Source: Holacanthus passer
Taxonomy: Eukaryota > Chordata > Actinopteri > Pomacanthidae
Direction of reading: 5' to 3'
DNA length: 64,000 nucleotides
NCBI GenBank assembly: GCA_025331565.1
Contig: JAFREQ010000047.1
Location: 982,001 to 1,046,000, forward strand
How positions within the stretch are numbered: the stretch's first letter is position 1; each line of letters starts with the position of its first letter. Made by a program: the position numbers and the translations under genes. Under the pieces are notes generated by a model, which saw only the letters and a list, made by a program, of their open reading frames with translations, ran no database searches and was not told where the DNA came from. Below, one piece after another: positions 33,812-46,749 of the stretch.

Positions 33812-36800
33812 TCCAGGATTTACTGCAACATCAGGCACGTGGACAGCTGATACAGAATTTATATCAGATGCAGGATTTTGTTCTGGTGACCTAACCTGAC
33901 CTTTGACCTTTCTGCCTCCAAACATGGATCGCACACATCAACATTAAAAAGCTGGATTAACATTCAAAAGTAGCCTATAAACATTTTTAGAAAACACACA
34001 CACACTCCAGCAAAGTTGGACGAAGAGCCACATCATCCTTGAACCAGATTGCCGTTATGCCTTCATTTAGCTCCAAGAGTATCTGCAGCAACTATCCTGT
34101 GACTGTGTTTCACCTCTCAGGGCTTCTCCTGGTGTTCCACAAGGAAATACCCTGCTGTTCTGTTCTGGGACACAAAGAGGGAGAGGCTGTCCTTTCCCAG
34201 GCTATGCCGCTGTCTGAATCTGGGTTAGACATTTCTGTGTGTGTGTGCATGGGTGTACCACAAAGAAAGAGCTGGTGAGAGCTGGCTTAAAGACCAGGCT
34301 ACAACTGTACTGTATGTACAGTTAGGACTGTAACAGAGTGTTATGTTGGATCCAAGAAAACCAGCAACCTGCATCACCTACCTGGACTGTCTGCACTGAA
34401 CTTGGCAAATATTCAGAGCATGAATCTGAACATTGAGCCCTTTATGCTGCTGAACATGTTTTCTATCTAGTATAAATTTTTTGAGTTTTGACTCTTTCTA
34501 AATGTAGATGTGAGCTGTTTCTAGGCAGAAAACACCAATATGACTGTATTATCTAATGCAGCTTGCATGTTAGCATGCTAGGACACTAAATTTAGATGTG
34601 TTAGCATTTAGCTCTGTGCCTCACAGCGGTGCTTTGCCTCACAGAAGCGCTAGCATGACTGTAGACTGTAGTCTTGTTTTCCCTTTGCTACTCTGACTGC
34701 CCTCATGAAATAGGTTCACTGAAGTACTTTTCATATTGAGATCTGGGTTTATCTGCTTTAAGCATGCATAAAGTGGCACCCTACTTTAAACAAGGACACT
34801 CTGTCCCTCCCCAAAAATAATTTAAGCCCCCCCTTGTGCATGAGCTCCTGCCCTCCAAATATCCGAGCACAATCCTCCTCAGCATACATTAGCTGAAGTT
34901 TGAATGACCTGAGTGTGTCTTTATTTCTCTTTTATAAATGTCTTAACCCTTCCAGATCCACCTTTAGGTCCAAATGTTACCTCGTGGTTCAGTCAAACAT
35001 TATTCAAACACACAGAACTTTTAAACTTACTTATAAACTTAAATGGCTTCAAGGGAAAACTTGACAGAATAAGACAAACTGTTCCCAGACAGGCAGGAAA
35101 TGATTGTTACACAATGAAACAGAGAGAGACAGGCACTGGATTATAGACAGACAACAAGAGAGAGGCAGAGAGACAGAGGTAAACCAACAGACTGGCCAAG
35201 AAGCAAACAGTCTGACAGGCAAAGACAACCAGGTGAAACTAATGAATAATACAGTTTGAAGAGTCTTCACATCAATAAATCTCTGCCATATTGGTTTGAA
35301 GATATTTTTATAATTACTGTAAACAGACCAGATCACCTTACCAGAGTTTATGGGAAATGTGGTTATACATTTGTGAAACTACCATTTGATTTGATAATTA
35401 TATATAAAAGTATCAGAATTAATTAGATAATTAAATATTGATGCAGAAAAACTAAAAAGACCACCTTTAAAGAAATATGTAATTTGCAATATAAGTAATT
35501 AAAGTAAGTAATATAACTAAATATCATATATTAATATAGCAGTTTGCCTGTTTTGTTGTTTCAAGTTCATCTTTCTGTATCTAGGAAAAGGTCCAAAATG
35601 TACAAAGACGAAATAGTAGTAAGAAGCAGTAGGGAAACCACTAGAAACCACCGAAACAACACAAACATGTCCTCCAACAATTCCAAAATTGCTTTACTGC
35701 CATGTTTTACTTAGCGAGACAAATAGCTGCCAATGGGTCTGAGTTTGAGTTTGGTCAGGGTTAGGAAAGTGGGAAAATCCAGCAACTTACCTACTAGTAC
35801 ATTATCTATCATTCATTCATTCATTCATTCATTATCAGCTGTTACTTGTCATAAATAGATAAATAGAACTAATGTGTTAAACAACAGTTTCTAATTTTTT
35901 AAACATTTGTTGAACAAATTTCTGTATTCGAAGAAATTAAACCTAGGTGAAACCTTAAAAAAAAAAATGATTTCCTCATCTAACAAAAACTGATTAGAAA
36001 GCATAAACTGTGACAGATAAATACAGTTTATTTGTTACACTTCATTTATCCTGAGTGGAAGGTCAACATTAAGTTAGTTAGTTAGTTAGTTAGTTAACAG
36101 TTAAAGTCATTATATATGTCTTCTGGAGGCTCCCTGCCTTGTTGATTTGCACGAGCCAACCCTCTAAACCACAAGTCAGGTCATGAATTACCGTAGCCAC
36201 TCTGGTGGATATCACCATAGCTCACACTGAAAACTAATACACAACAAAAATTCAAATGTCCTTTTGGAAATGGTTCATTTACTGTGTGTTTCATAATGTA
36301 TTTTTCCTGTCATCAGTTTTAACAAGGTCAGTGAACTTAAAAAATGTATGCAGATAAATAATGATCTTACTTAAAACCAGAGCTCAGAAACTATATCAAA
36401 CATCCACCACTTTTATTCATGGCAATAGAGTTTACAAAAAATATTATCCTGACTTAAATATTGATGACCCAAACACAAATATGATGAAGAACAGCATCAA
36501 ATTGTTGTATTACATATAAATAATACATATTTGTAAAACCACAAAATGCTTTTCTGGGGGGAACATTTTTGTTCATTGCCTTGTATTGTGTATCTTAGTT
36601 TACCCACTTTTCATATTAAATCTATATCACTGCCAACTTACTTTATTAGTATGGTGAAGATAAATCACACCTTCAACGCTTTATATATATAGTATAGACT
36701 CATGTCTGAAGTTATGTTAGGTGCATATTCGAGTGTGTGAACCAGGGATGGAGAATTTTGACACCCTTTACAACAGCATGCTTCCTTGCTCTGTTGAAGC

Positions 36801-39800
36801 CTCTGAGGAATATTACGATATTAAAAATTTTGCTGACAGGCAGCCCCAGCTGCTTTGTGATGAGTACAGCTGCCTGTACTTGCCCTGTTTGTTACACAGA
36901 CAGATTCATTCACTTTATGATGAGAACTTATTCAGTATTTAGACATTAATATATGTCAATTGTCTTTGTTGATGCACTTGTTTGTAAAATTCATTTCCTG
37001 CATTTGATTAAAGTTTCATTTAAATATGGCAAGTTAAAGCTTACACAATTAAATCAGTCTTGGGATATCTGGACTTCTACAAAGTGCAACTCCTCCCTGT
37101 CATTCATCCTGTATGAGAACAGACTGCTTCTATTAGAATTAGGCTACACATGTGACAAAGTTATGGTCCATCCATCAGGGTATTTCTGGCTACGCTCGAG
37201 GTCTGATGGTATGTGACAATCTGTTCATGGCAGGTCTGATAGGCTGTTACAGTAGCTATAAAACATACAAATCGCTACTAGTGCAACATTAAAATGTAGG
37301 ATTATACAAGAGCGGAGAGACCTAATCACAATAATATATGACAGCCCAGTGACTGATATGTTCTCTAGCTTTAATATGTCTCAATTTCTTTCTGTCTTTC
37401 TTTGTCTCTTGTGCGTGACTTATCAACAGTGTGAGATGAGTGGGGTGGGCAGCTGTAGCGAGCTGTGGTCAGACTGCCCTCAGCAGAAGACTGGGATCGG
37501 GACTAATAGGATTGGATCTTTAGTCATTCAGCTCATGTATCCTCTTGCATGTACCCTTAGCGAACGCAGGCATGCTCAGCTGCATTCACATACATTAGTA
37601 CGCAAGTAAGCTTTTAAGCATATAAGGAAGAGCTGGTTTGTGCGTGCGTGTCTCTGTGTGTGTGTGAGCCTCTAGTTCAGCCTCTCTGCTCTCTCTCAGG
37701 CTGCCTGCCAGCATTGTTGGCATAATGCGGAAATCTCTCTCACTCTCTCCTACTTTTTCTGTCTCACTTTCTTATTGTCTTTTTCTCTCTAACTCCCGCT
37801 TTTACACTCCTTTTCTATCTCGCACCATTTCTTTGTCACGCTCTTGTGTTTTCTTTATCCCCATCTTAACAAGCTTGTCCATCTAAGCCTTGACAACTAT
37901 AGAAAACGGGTGATCTACTCCTGCACACATGCAAACACATGGATATATGCATATACTACACATAAGTTACAGTTATTGACCATGATGTCAATGTGCAACA
38001 CGTTATTTCATTATTGATCTGTTCCAAGGTCAACTGTTAATCAGATAGTAAACCTAACCCCTTTTCAGACAACCAGTTCATTCACAAACTCAGTGTCACT
38101 AACCCACTGGCTGTGGCAGCTGTCGCTAAAGTCATATATTCAAGTTGTTGCTCACATCTTTCCTTTGCAGGATTGAACATCTGTTGTTCAACATATCCCA
38201 ACAGAGGCTGTGCAAGTCACATGTGCAGTACGTTGCACACAGCAAGATCTGATTTTGCAGCACATATCCAAACAGTTCAAATCCGGTTTGATATGTATGT
38301 TGAGCTAGCACCCTTTAGCTGCAGGGTGATCTTCATACATACACATGGTGAACATTTCAAATCTTAAACTGAGGTTCGATACGACATATCAAGTCAAGCA
38401 TGTGAAAACTCTTCGCAAAAAACCCAAATGTGGAATAAAATCTCATTAGACCCCATTTACAAGCCAAAAAGGAATCTATACTTTACAATATAAAATTACT
38501 TACTTGCCACTGTATTAAGAGTCATAATCAAACCTTTAGTGTTAGAAATGGAAGTACGAGGCATTTTCAAGTAGTTTTCTTGTTTTAAAGTCAAGCCCAC
38601 GAATTCTTTGTCAGTCTGGCACACCTGCCAATGACCAGCGCAACAAACAGTTTGACATTCTGGGAAATACGCTAGATTGATACCACTCTCACACATGAAA
38701 GTGGTATCAATTTTCTCATCTAACTCTCAGCAAGAACGAAGAAGAAACTATTTCTCTGAGTACATCTTATTTTACAAATGCACAAGTCCTAGTTTTTATT
38801 GTTACTATTAGCTATGTGTACTGAACTTCATGTGTTTTCTAATGCAAAGAACATATTCAGCCCTGCTGCTCTTTCATTTTCCCCACCCAGGTTTATAAGA
38901 TAAGACATCCCTTTATTAGTCCCGCAACAGGAAAATCCTGCCAAAGCATTAAATCAGTGAACCTCTATTAAAGCCTGGTTCTAACCTTCAAGCCATCACC
39001 TATGTTTTAAAATGCATCATATAAAGTCAATTTTGCTTTACTTTTCAGAACTGAATCTGAAAAACTATCTTTTAGTGAATATTAATTTAACTGTGGAATG
39101 ATTACTGTGAAGCTAGGAGTCAAATTGCTTGCTCAGCTTGTATCCCTGGATTGATCTTTGTGGTTACTCTACCCGAAATGTTCACCTCAACACTTTGTGT
39201 TAAATCTTCATATCCATACTTTACCATACAAACTCAATCTATATATGATGTTTTCAGAAAGAAACTTTGACAACAAATACTGCTACAGAGCTACTGTATC
39301 CATGGCCCTATAACCTGGTTCCTTGAAACAACAAGGTCTGGGACCAAAATGGGTCATAGGCCTACTTCTGATGGGTCACCACGTGACAAGAGTATCAATG
39401 TGTATCCTCAACTACAGGTCCCAGGACAGCTAATTAATTTCAGCTTTGAGTCCTGAGCTGAAAAACAAAAATTGTTGCTTTATAATCCTGTCTAAAAGTT
39501 TCTAGCGACAGTAAAGAAGGTCAGGGCACACCCATTAACATCATAACCCCAACTGTGCTCATTGTTTTAGTTCAATGAGCAGAGTTATAATGAGAGCAGG
39601 CTCACATTTCCATACAGCAGAGCAGCTTCATCAAACTCTTAACAGCTCCTGATGGTCTCGCTTCACTTGCTGCTTCACTCGTACCATAACCTCCTGCACC
39701 CTACTTTCACCTTAACCTTAATCCTGTTCTTAATCTGTCATTGATCTCAATTATAACATAGAAGGGAGCCATCCACAAGTGTTTACAGGTAGAGCCAACT

Positions 39801-42800
39801 CCCCCAATGATTCAGAGACATGAAGCCATCAGTAGGTGGTGGACACTGGTACAATACAAGGACAAAGAGATAAGAGGGAAACAGAGAGGTTGTGTGATGG
39901 AATATGAGGAGTGGAAATTAGAGGTTGAAATTACAAATAATTTTGCTGATCTAAATCATTTTATTCAACTGAGTCCATGGACTCAAAATCGCTGACTTCA
40001 GTAAATACATCAGTAAGTGACATTCAGCACTAATTCTGTCTTCAATTCAGGTGTACATTCAGCATATTGCTGTTATTTACCTAACCCTCAGTTCAGTACA
40101 AAACTTTACAAATGCTGTTAATCAGGTAAATGGCTAATATTTATCTTTTTGCAACAGAATTATTACATTATGGCTTTTGCTGTCTTTTACGAAGCTTATC
40201 AATGAGAAGTAACATGCTGTGTATCAACGGTGAGTCACAAACAAAAATAGAGAATAAATAGTTTGATTAATCATATAGGTCTGTCATACAGCAATTCATG
40301 CAGGTCTGGTCCTGTGCTCTTTGGTGTCTGTTTTGCGCCGGTGGGACAATCTACCAGTCAGAGCTTTGTAAGTGGGATTAAGAATGGGGCCATGATCTTT
40401 AAAATGACATCATATCATGGTTATAGCAAGGTAGCTAGTGAGTTACACCCATGATATGATGCTTGTTAGTATCCGCTACCACAGCTTCCATGTCAACTGA
40501 AACTGAAATTGGGGCCACTCAACCCAAAATATTCCCCTGTACCCTAAACAAAAATCAACTAACATGATGTCTGTAAGTTGATGTCTGGCTGAATAAATGG
40601 CAATTGAGTCTGATAATCAGGCTTGTAAAGAATTGAGCAAGTCTCAATATCTTTGAAGATAGGTTCTTAAAGTCTCTGAAAACATTTCAAATTGTAAGTA
40701 TTTCTCTATGATATTCAATATTCATAACTAAACTAAAGCAAACAAAGTTCAGAAAAAAACATCTGTAGTTATAATTTATTAAGAGCAAAAGTAAAAAAAA
40801 AAAAAAGAAAAAAAGATCAGCTTCATCAGGACTGTATGGTTTGATCAGATTTGATTAACAGTGCTGTTACTGTCATCACAACTTGATCAAAATATTTCTA
40901 AATCCTGATTGGTGTGCAGATGTACATGACATCACCTTTTTCAACTTGGCCCCACCTACTTCAAACCAGAAAGAAGAGACTAACAAAGAAAAGACAAACA
41001 GAGAAATCTCTCATGTGAAACAAACAAAATAATTGGAACTTTAGCAGAAATATTTGTGCTCATGTGGGATTGTACAGGAAGCTGAAGGTTCACAGGTACT
41101 TTAAGGCCTTTTCAGTTCAAATTATACATTAACCATGCCAGCATACACACACAAACCACGTCTTGACTGGGCAGCCTTTAACTTCAACTATAGGAATGGA
41201 GGGGAATAACAAACACAACACAAACACAAACCACCATAAAGCCACTACCTGGACAGGGCGATCTCGGCCTTCTGCCGGGCAATGTCAGCTGCCTTCTGCG
41301 CTCCCTCCACAGCTCGGTCCACCTTCTCCCTGATCTTACTGGCTCGGAGGGGGATCAGGTTCTTCCTTTTGCCGCTCACCAGGATGTTCTGTTTGTACTT
41401 CCCTTCCTCTTTCGTGCCATCGGGAAATGTGGTGCAGCCATAGCCGTGACGTTTGTTGCTAAGCCACTCCCCCTCGTACTGCAGCCCGTCCGACCGGCGA
41501 CTCACACCATAACCTGTCCGCTTGTCGTTCTTCCACTCCCCACAGTAGGTCTCGGTCGCTGTGGCATCCACATCGTCATCAGCGACAGCCAGCTCTGCGT
41601 CTGCATCTCCGAGACTGGAAAGGTGAAAGGTTACATTGGTTTGGCTGGTGTATTCAGTCAATAATCTTATGTCCTACATGTAACTTTGAGAAGAACAAAA
41701 ATAGGTTTGGTGGAAGGTAAGCTACGAGAACTCTATAACATTGTGACAGAAATCAATCAGTCAAGTTTATTTGTCACATGTAATCATATAAGGAAATCAC
41801 AAGCTACACTTAATCACATTTCGAGAAAATCTGTTGCGAATTAATGCTTGTTTCCATCCACTACCATGACACGATTATTAGGAATTGACTCGAGACAAGC
41901 ATTAGGTGGCGCTAGTTCTCTGATCAGGTCCAATTATGCCGTTGTAGAAGAAGAGGCTACAACAAGATCGATTCAATTTAATGAGCAGTAGTCAAATTGT
42001 AAAAAAAAAAAAAAAAAAAAAAACAATGTAGAAAACAATGGACATGTGTCCTTTCTGTTTGTTTAATGTATTTTTTTGATCAGTTTGTTTAATGTATTTT
42101 TAGAATTTTTTGATCAATGTTACAGTCTTCTCATCACTCCACACTGTTTCAGATGTCAGTGGAGACATCAGTGGATGTTTAAGTCACATGCTTTTTGTAT
42201 GTCATTTATTCACTAAGGCTGTTTCCATTCCACTTTGTTAGATTTTGCCTTTATCGACACACCAACTTTACCCCTTCAGCCAGGTGGAAAAACTTTTTTG
42301 CGATATTTCAAATTTAGCCCATTCAGGTTTTTTAATCTGCAAATTGAAAACGCACATAAAAATGGACAGATGGAAATGCACCTTCAGTGAAATTTTAAAG
42401 AGTGCTGTACACTGATGACAGACGAGTGAATACGACTATCTCAGCCTCCAAATATCATTTTCATCACATCTCATCATTTTCCCTCCCTCTTTCTGTAGCC
42501 TGATATTTCATCAAATGAATACCCAGCTTCTACTGAAATCAAGATCCTGCTGTAATGAAACTCACTGAAAGACTGTAAACTTTGCTATTTATGTCAAGAC
42601 CACTACCCAGACAGGGTCTTCTTAGAACATCCAAAACCAAACAACATGATCAAGCCAAGATGATGACCAGAGAAAGTCTTTCTGTTTGAAACTAGGGAGA
42701 TGAACTAATGACTTGATTTTATATCAGGAAGTGGTTGGCTTAGCTTAGCATAACATGGAAAGAATAGGAGCTGGGAGAAAAGTTGAAAAATCCGCCTAGT

Positions 42801-45800
42801 GACACCTCTTAAGTTCAACAATCTAATATGTTGTATTGTGTTTGTTTAATTTGCACACAGAAAAATAAAAAAATAATTTTTAGGGGAGTTATATTTTGAA
42901 GCTATTTCTTGACAAACGACTTTATCCACCTGCTTGGCACTTCTGCAAGGCATTACCGACTTTAGCACGAGTTGCCAGGTATGGTCAGGGAGCACAGGTT
43001 TTTGTTTGCAAGCATGCTGGCAACCTGACTCTGAAAATATTGTTTCCATTTCCGTATGCTAACCATGTTCCTGACTAGAATCTACATACTTATCAGACAG
43101 ATGTGAGATTGATGTCAACCTTAACTTGGAAAGTATGCTAGTAAGGGCAATTCTATTCCTTTCATAATTTTAGAGTGTAGAGCATCCAGAAATAACTATT
43201 TGAATCAAAGAGTCAAGATCAATCTAAGAATACCAAGTATGAAATTATCTTTTTTTTTTCACAATGTCCTATAAAAAACACACAAAAACAGACAAAACAC
43301 TGACAATGCTTCACAGATATTTTTCCCAATTCCCTTGTCCCTTTCTTTTCATATGATACAAATCCTTAGTATAACACATCAACTAGATATCTACATCCCC
43401 TTAACATTTTTTCACTGACTCAACATTTATTGTTATAATATGTTCATAATATACACCATCAAATGATAATAATAACTAAAACTTCAATAAATAATTAATC
43501 AATTACAATACACTGCATACAAATTAATGTTATATTTTATCTTGTCGTGTTCATACATAAGCTCTTACAGATTCTGTTCTGTACATATTTACAGCAGCAG
43601 AACGAAGAAAACCTAGAAGTTTCTCTCCTTATCAGCCTTGCCAGTAGTTAATCAGACCTGATAAGCTGCTGTCAGCCACTTTGCCAACAAACAGGTCAGG
43701 AGCTGCTGACTCTTGTCGTCAAGTAATTGGTGCCTTTAAAAATAAACCACCTCAATCCAGCGTACTTGGAATTTTACGCCAAGCCTTTTCAGTGGTAGAC
43801 TACTGATTGAACGCATTCAAGACAAGGCCAATATGATTAATGCAAAAGTGTGGACAACAGCAGAGCAGAAAAACAAAAATGAGGTTTATCACTGGGTAAC
43901 ACAATGCAAAAACAGAAACTTTTTATCAGGCCCTGGGCCAGCTGACCAGTTAACTGGCCTATAGGTCACTTTGGACTGCATGCCAATCCATTTTACTAAA
44001 GTAGGACAGGTGCTTGTTGTTGCCTTGAAGTCCTCCACATGAAGGACAGTTCCCTTTCTCTGTGCGTCATCCCTCCTTGTCCTCTCTCTCCACCTTGCTC
44101 CCCACTTTCATTCATTTCATTACCTCATGACAGAGCTGACATGACACACTCTTCTCACTGTCAGTTAGTACAGCATGTAGGATTTAATGCTGCCATGAAA
44201 TGACATTTAAACTGCTTTGACATGTTTCTGCATGAAACAGGATATTGGGGACAGGGAATATGAGGAAGGGTTCAGTTGACTGCCCGAAAATTGGATGGAA
44301 AATCTATATATGATGTTGAGTGCAAGATGCATTAAGAAAAGTTTTTACATCACAGAAAAAGGGTATGAACTATTACTTTTCATCTAATAATATGTGAAAA
44401 AGCTTTTTTGGTTATTTATTTAGTGTATAATAATATACAACCTTACTGGCAAAACAAGAACCCCAATGATTCGCAAAAACCTGCCAACATTTTTTAAATT
44501 CTAGCTCTCTAAATAAGCTTTGAACAGTAATCACAGTATGGTTAATGTTCATGGGAAAGATGTAATTATGGCCAATTAAATATGGTTAAGGTACAAATAG
44601 GGTTAGGCAACTGAAACACTTGGTTAAGGCTTGATAAAGATCACAGTTACAGCTTGTGAAAAGGCAAGCATGCGGCATGAAAGTCACCACTGGACATAAT
44701 TTACGAGGAGCAGAATCTTCCAATATGGACGTAATTCCTTGGTATTGGGTTACAATATAAAACCAATCATTGTGATTTTCTTCTAGACCTTCAGATTGAA
44801 GGCAGCATCACTAACCAGTGGACCATATGTCTACCTGACCTGCAGTAGAGCTTGCCAACCCCACGTCCTCCATCATCTTCTCCTGTTATTACCTGATAGT
44901 AGAGTTGATATCAGATGCAGCAGAAGACACAGTACTCATGCCAGCCTCGCTCCTGAATGAGCTCTGTTTAGACCTCTGGGAGGCCAGAGAGCTCCTGGAC
45001 TCGGACTTCCTCAGCTTGAGCCCGGACAGGATGGATCTCCGGAACAGCCCGCCTTTTCTCTTCCCCTTCAGCAGCTCGGCCTCGCTGTGTGCCGTCAGCA
45101 CAAAACCTCCACGAGACACGGCGGGGCTGCTGCCGCTGCTGCCCGTGCTGCACATGGACACGCTGGTGGTCAGCGTGCCGGGAACGGGAGGAGGACCGGG
45201 AACCACTGCCCCGGTCCGGTCCAGCAGAGCTGTACCGTTGCTGTGCTCCGAACCGGAGCGGAGAGAGTTTATGGAGGTACGGAGTGGGGAGCGGATGACG
45301 GCCGCCATGCCGTACGGGACACTCTGACGAACTCCGTAGCCATGTCGCATCCCGCCAACCCACTGGCCCTGAAATGTTCCTAGAGAAAGAGGAGAAAAAT
45401 TATTGATACTATTTCTATAAGAATGTTTTATTTTATATATACTGTGTATGTATATTTAAAATAATTTATTTTTTCAAGACAAAAGACCTAAAGGATGAAG
45501 GATGAGGCTAGGTGAGTAGCTAGCTAGCCAGCTAGGAAGATGACGTTCTCATTTTTAATCACGCCTACTAAGCAATTATCAGTCAGTTCTTTTCTCCAAT
45601 TGGTGGAAACAGCTGTCAATCGGTGCACCAGACCTATTTGAAAGGTGGATAAAATTCAAGATATGCAGCAAATGGGGGGGCAATCTTGTACAAGGGCCCT
45701 GTTAGTTTTATAACTTTAATTCTCGGATATTACTTAAAAGTGTGTTTATTTGGTGGATATTCCTGAATAAATGTGTGTGTTTTGGGGGAGCCCCACAGAA

Positions 45801-46571
45801 ACGGTTAATCCAGCCACGGTTGAATGAAAAGTACTTTTGCCATTTTGACACACACATTTATATGTAGTCCTGGATAATTACTTATACATTGTGTAACTTT
45901 CTTCCCTCTTAAATTCAGCATCACAATTTATAATGTTTCCACTATGCTGTGTTTTTATGGATTTTAAGCTGTGATGAGTCATATTTTTGATCAAATATTT
46001 TGAGGAGTAGTACTCTACATGGGAGTGGCTTCCTTTTGTCTGTCCGTCCATTCCCATTCATTCACACCATGTCTCTGCACGACATACTGCTGCATAATAG
46101 TCCTTACATCCCCATGTTGCTGAAAAGTAGGGCATCTCTGTGTGTGTGTTTCCGTCATTCCTCTCTCTCTCTTACACACACACTCAAACGGAAGTGTGTG
46201 TTCCAATAGGAGTGCAAGGGATCCATCCCGCCTGCCCGTACCTCTGATGTAACAGCACTCTGATTCATTCTGTAGCAAACGCACTAGCTCTAACCAAACT
46301 ACATGACCATATAAGGACTGCAACCACGTTCTCCGTCTCTATCGCAAACACACACAAACATTTCCCTTGTGGGCTCAAGTGTCAGTGAAGTGGGAAGTGC
46401 TGAATGGAGCCAATGTTATAAAGCCAATTCTATTCTTGCCTACTTTCTAAGACACACTCAAACACGCTCACACAGGCACAACAAGCACATCCACAGTGAT
46501 GTTAAAAAACTTGAGTGAGAAGGGGTGTTGTTCCTGAACCTGCCCTCGTCATTAGGACGATATGCTGCTCA

Positions 46572-46610
<39 letters not shown>

Positions 46611-46716
46611 AACAACAACAGAGACTGTGTCATAGACAGCTGGCCAGCACATCTGGCTGGGCCTTTGTAATCATGTCAGTACACAGCTGTATGACCATAT
46701 GACAGACAGATCAAAG

Positions 46717-46749
<33 letters not shown>

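Larger units (their letters stand above)
29570..41248 (-). other. jph3 intron 3 (11.7 kb)
   Basis: A phase 2 intron. Contents: pyrimidine-rich DNA at 31.4-31.8 kb, a hAT-like fragment at 33.0 kb, a 60-bp CA run at 33.75 kb, a repeat fragment at 34.56 kb, ATTC and TTAG tetranucleotide runs near 35.8 and 36.1 kb, a hairpin MITE at 38.64-38.74 kb and a LINE 3' tail at 38.9 kb. No extra exon was found. Confidence 0.75.
41615..44892 (-). other. jph3 intron 2 (3.3 kb), inside the joining region
   Basis: A phase 2 intron between INSTI and SLGDA. It holds interspersed repeats at 41.82-42.39 and 42.69-42.99 kb and a 23-base A run at 42001-42023. The remainder is AT-rich with nothing recognised. Confidence 0.8.

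Noticed and set aside
36721..36949. Overlapping 70-codon plus-strand ORFs
   Set aside because: Two frames open over the same AT-rich DNA, no domain, no splice support.
44905..45327. 140-codon plus-strand frame
   Set aside because: Antisense shadow of JPH3 exon 2.
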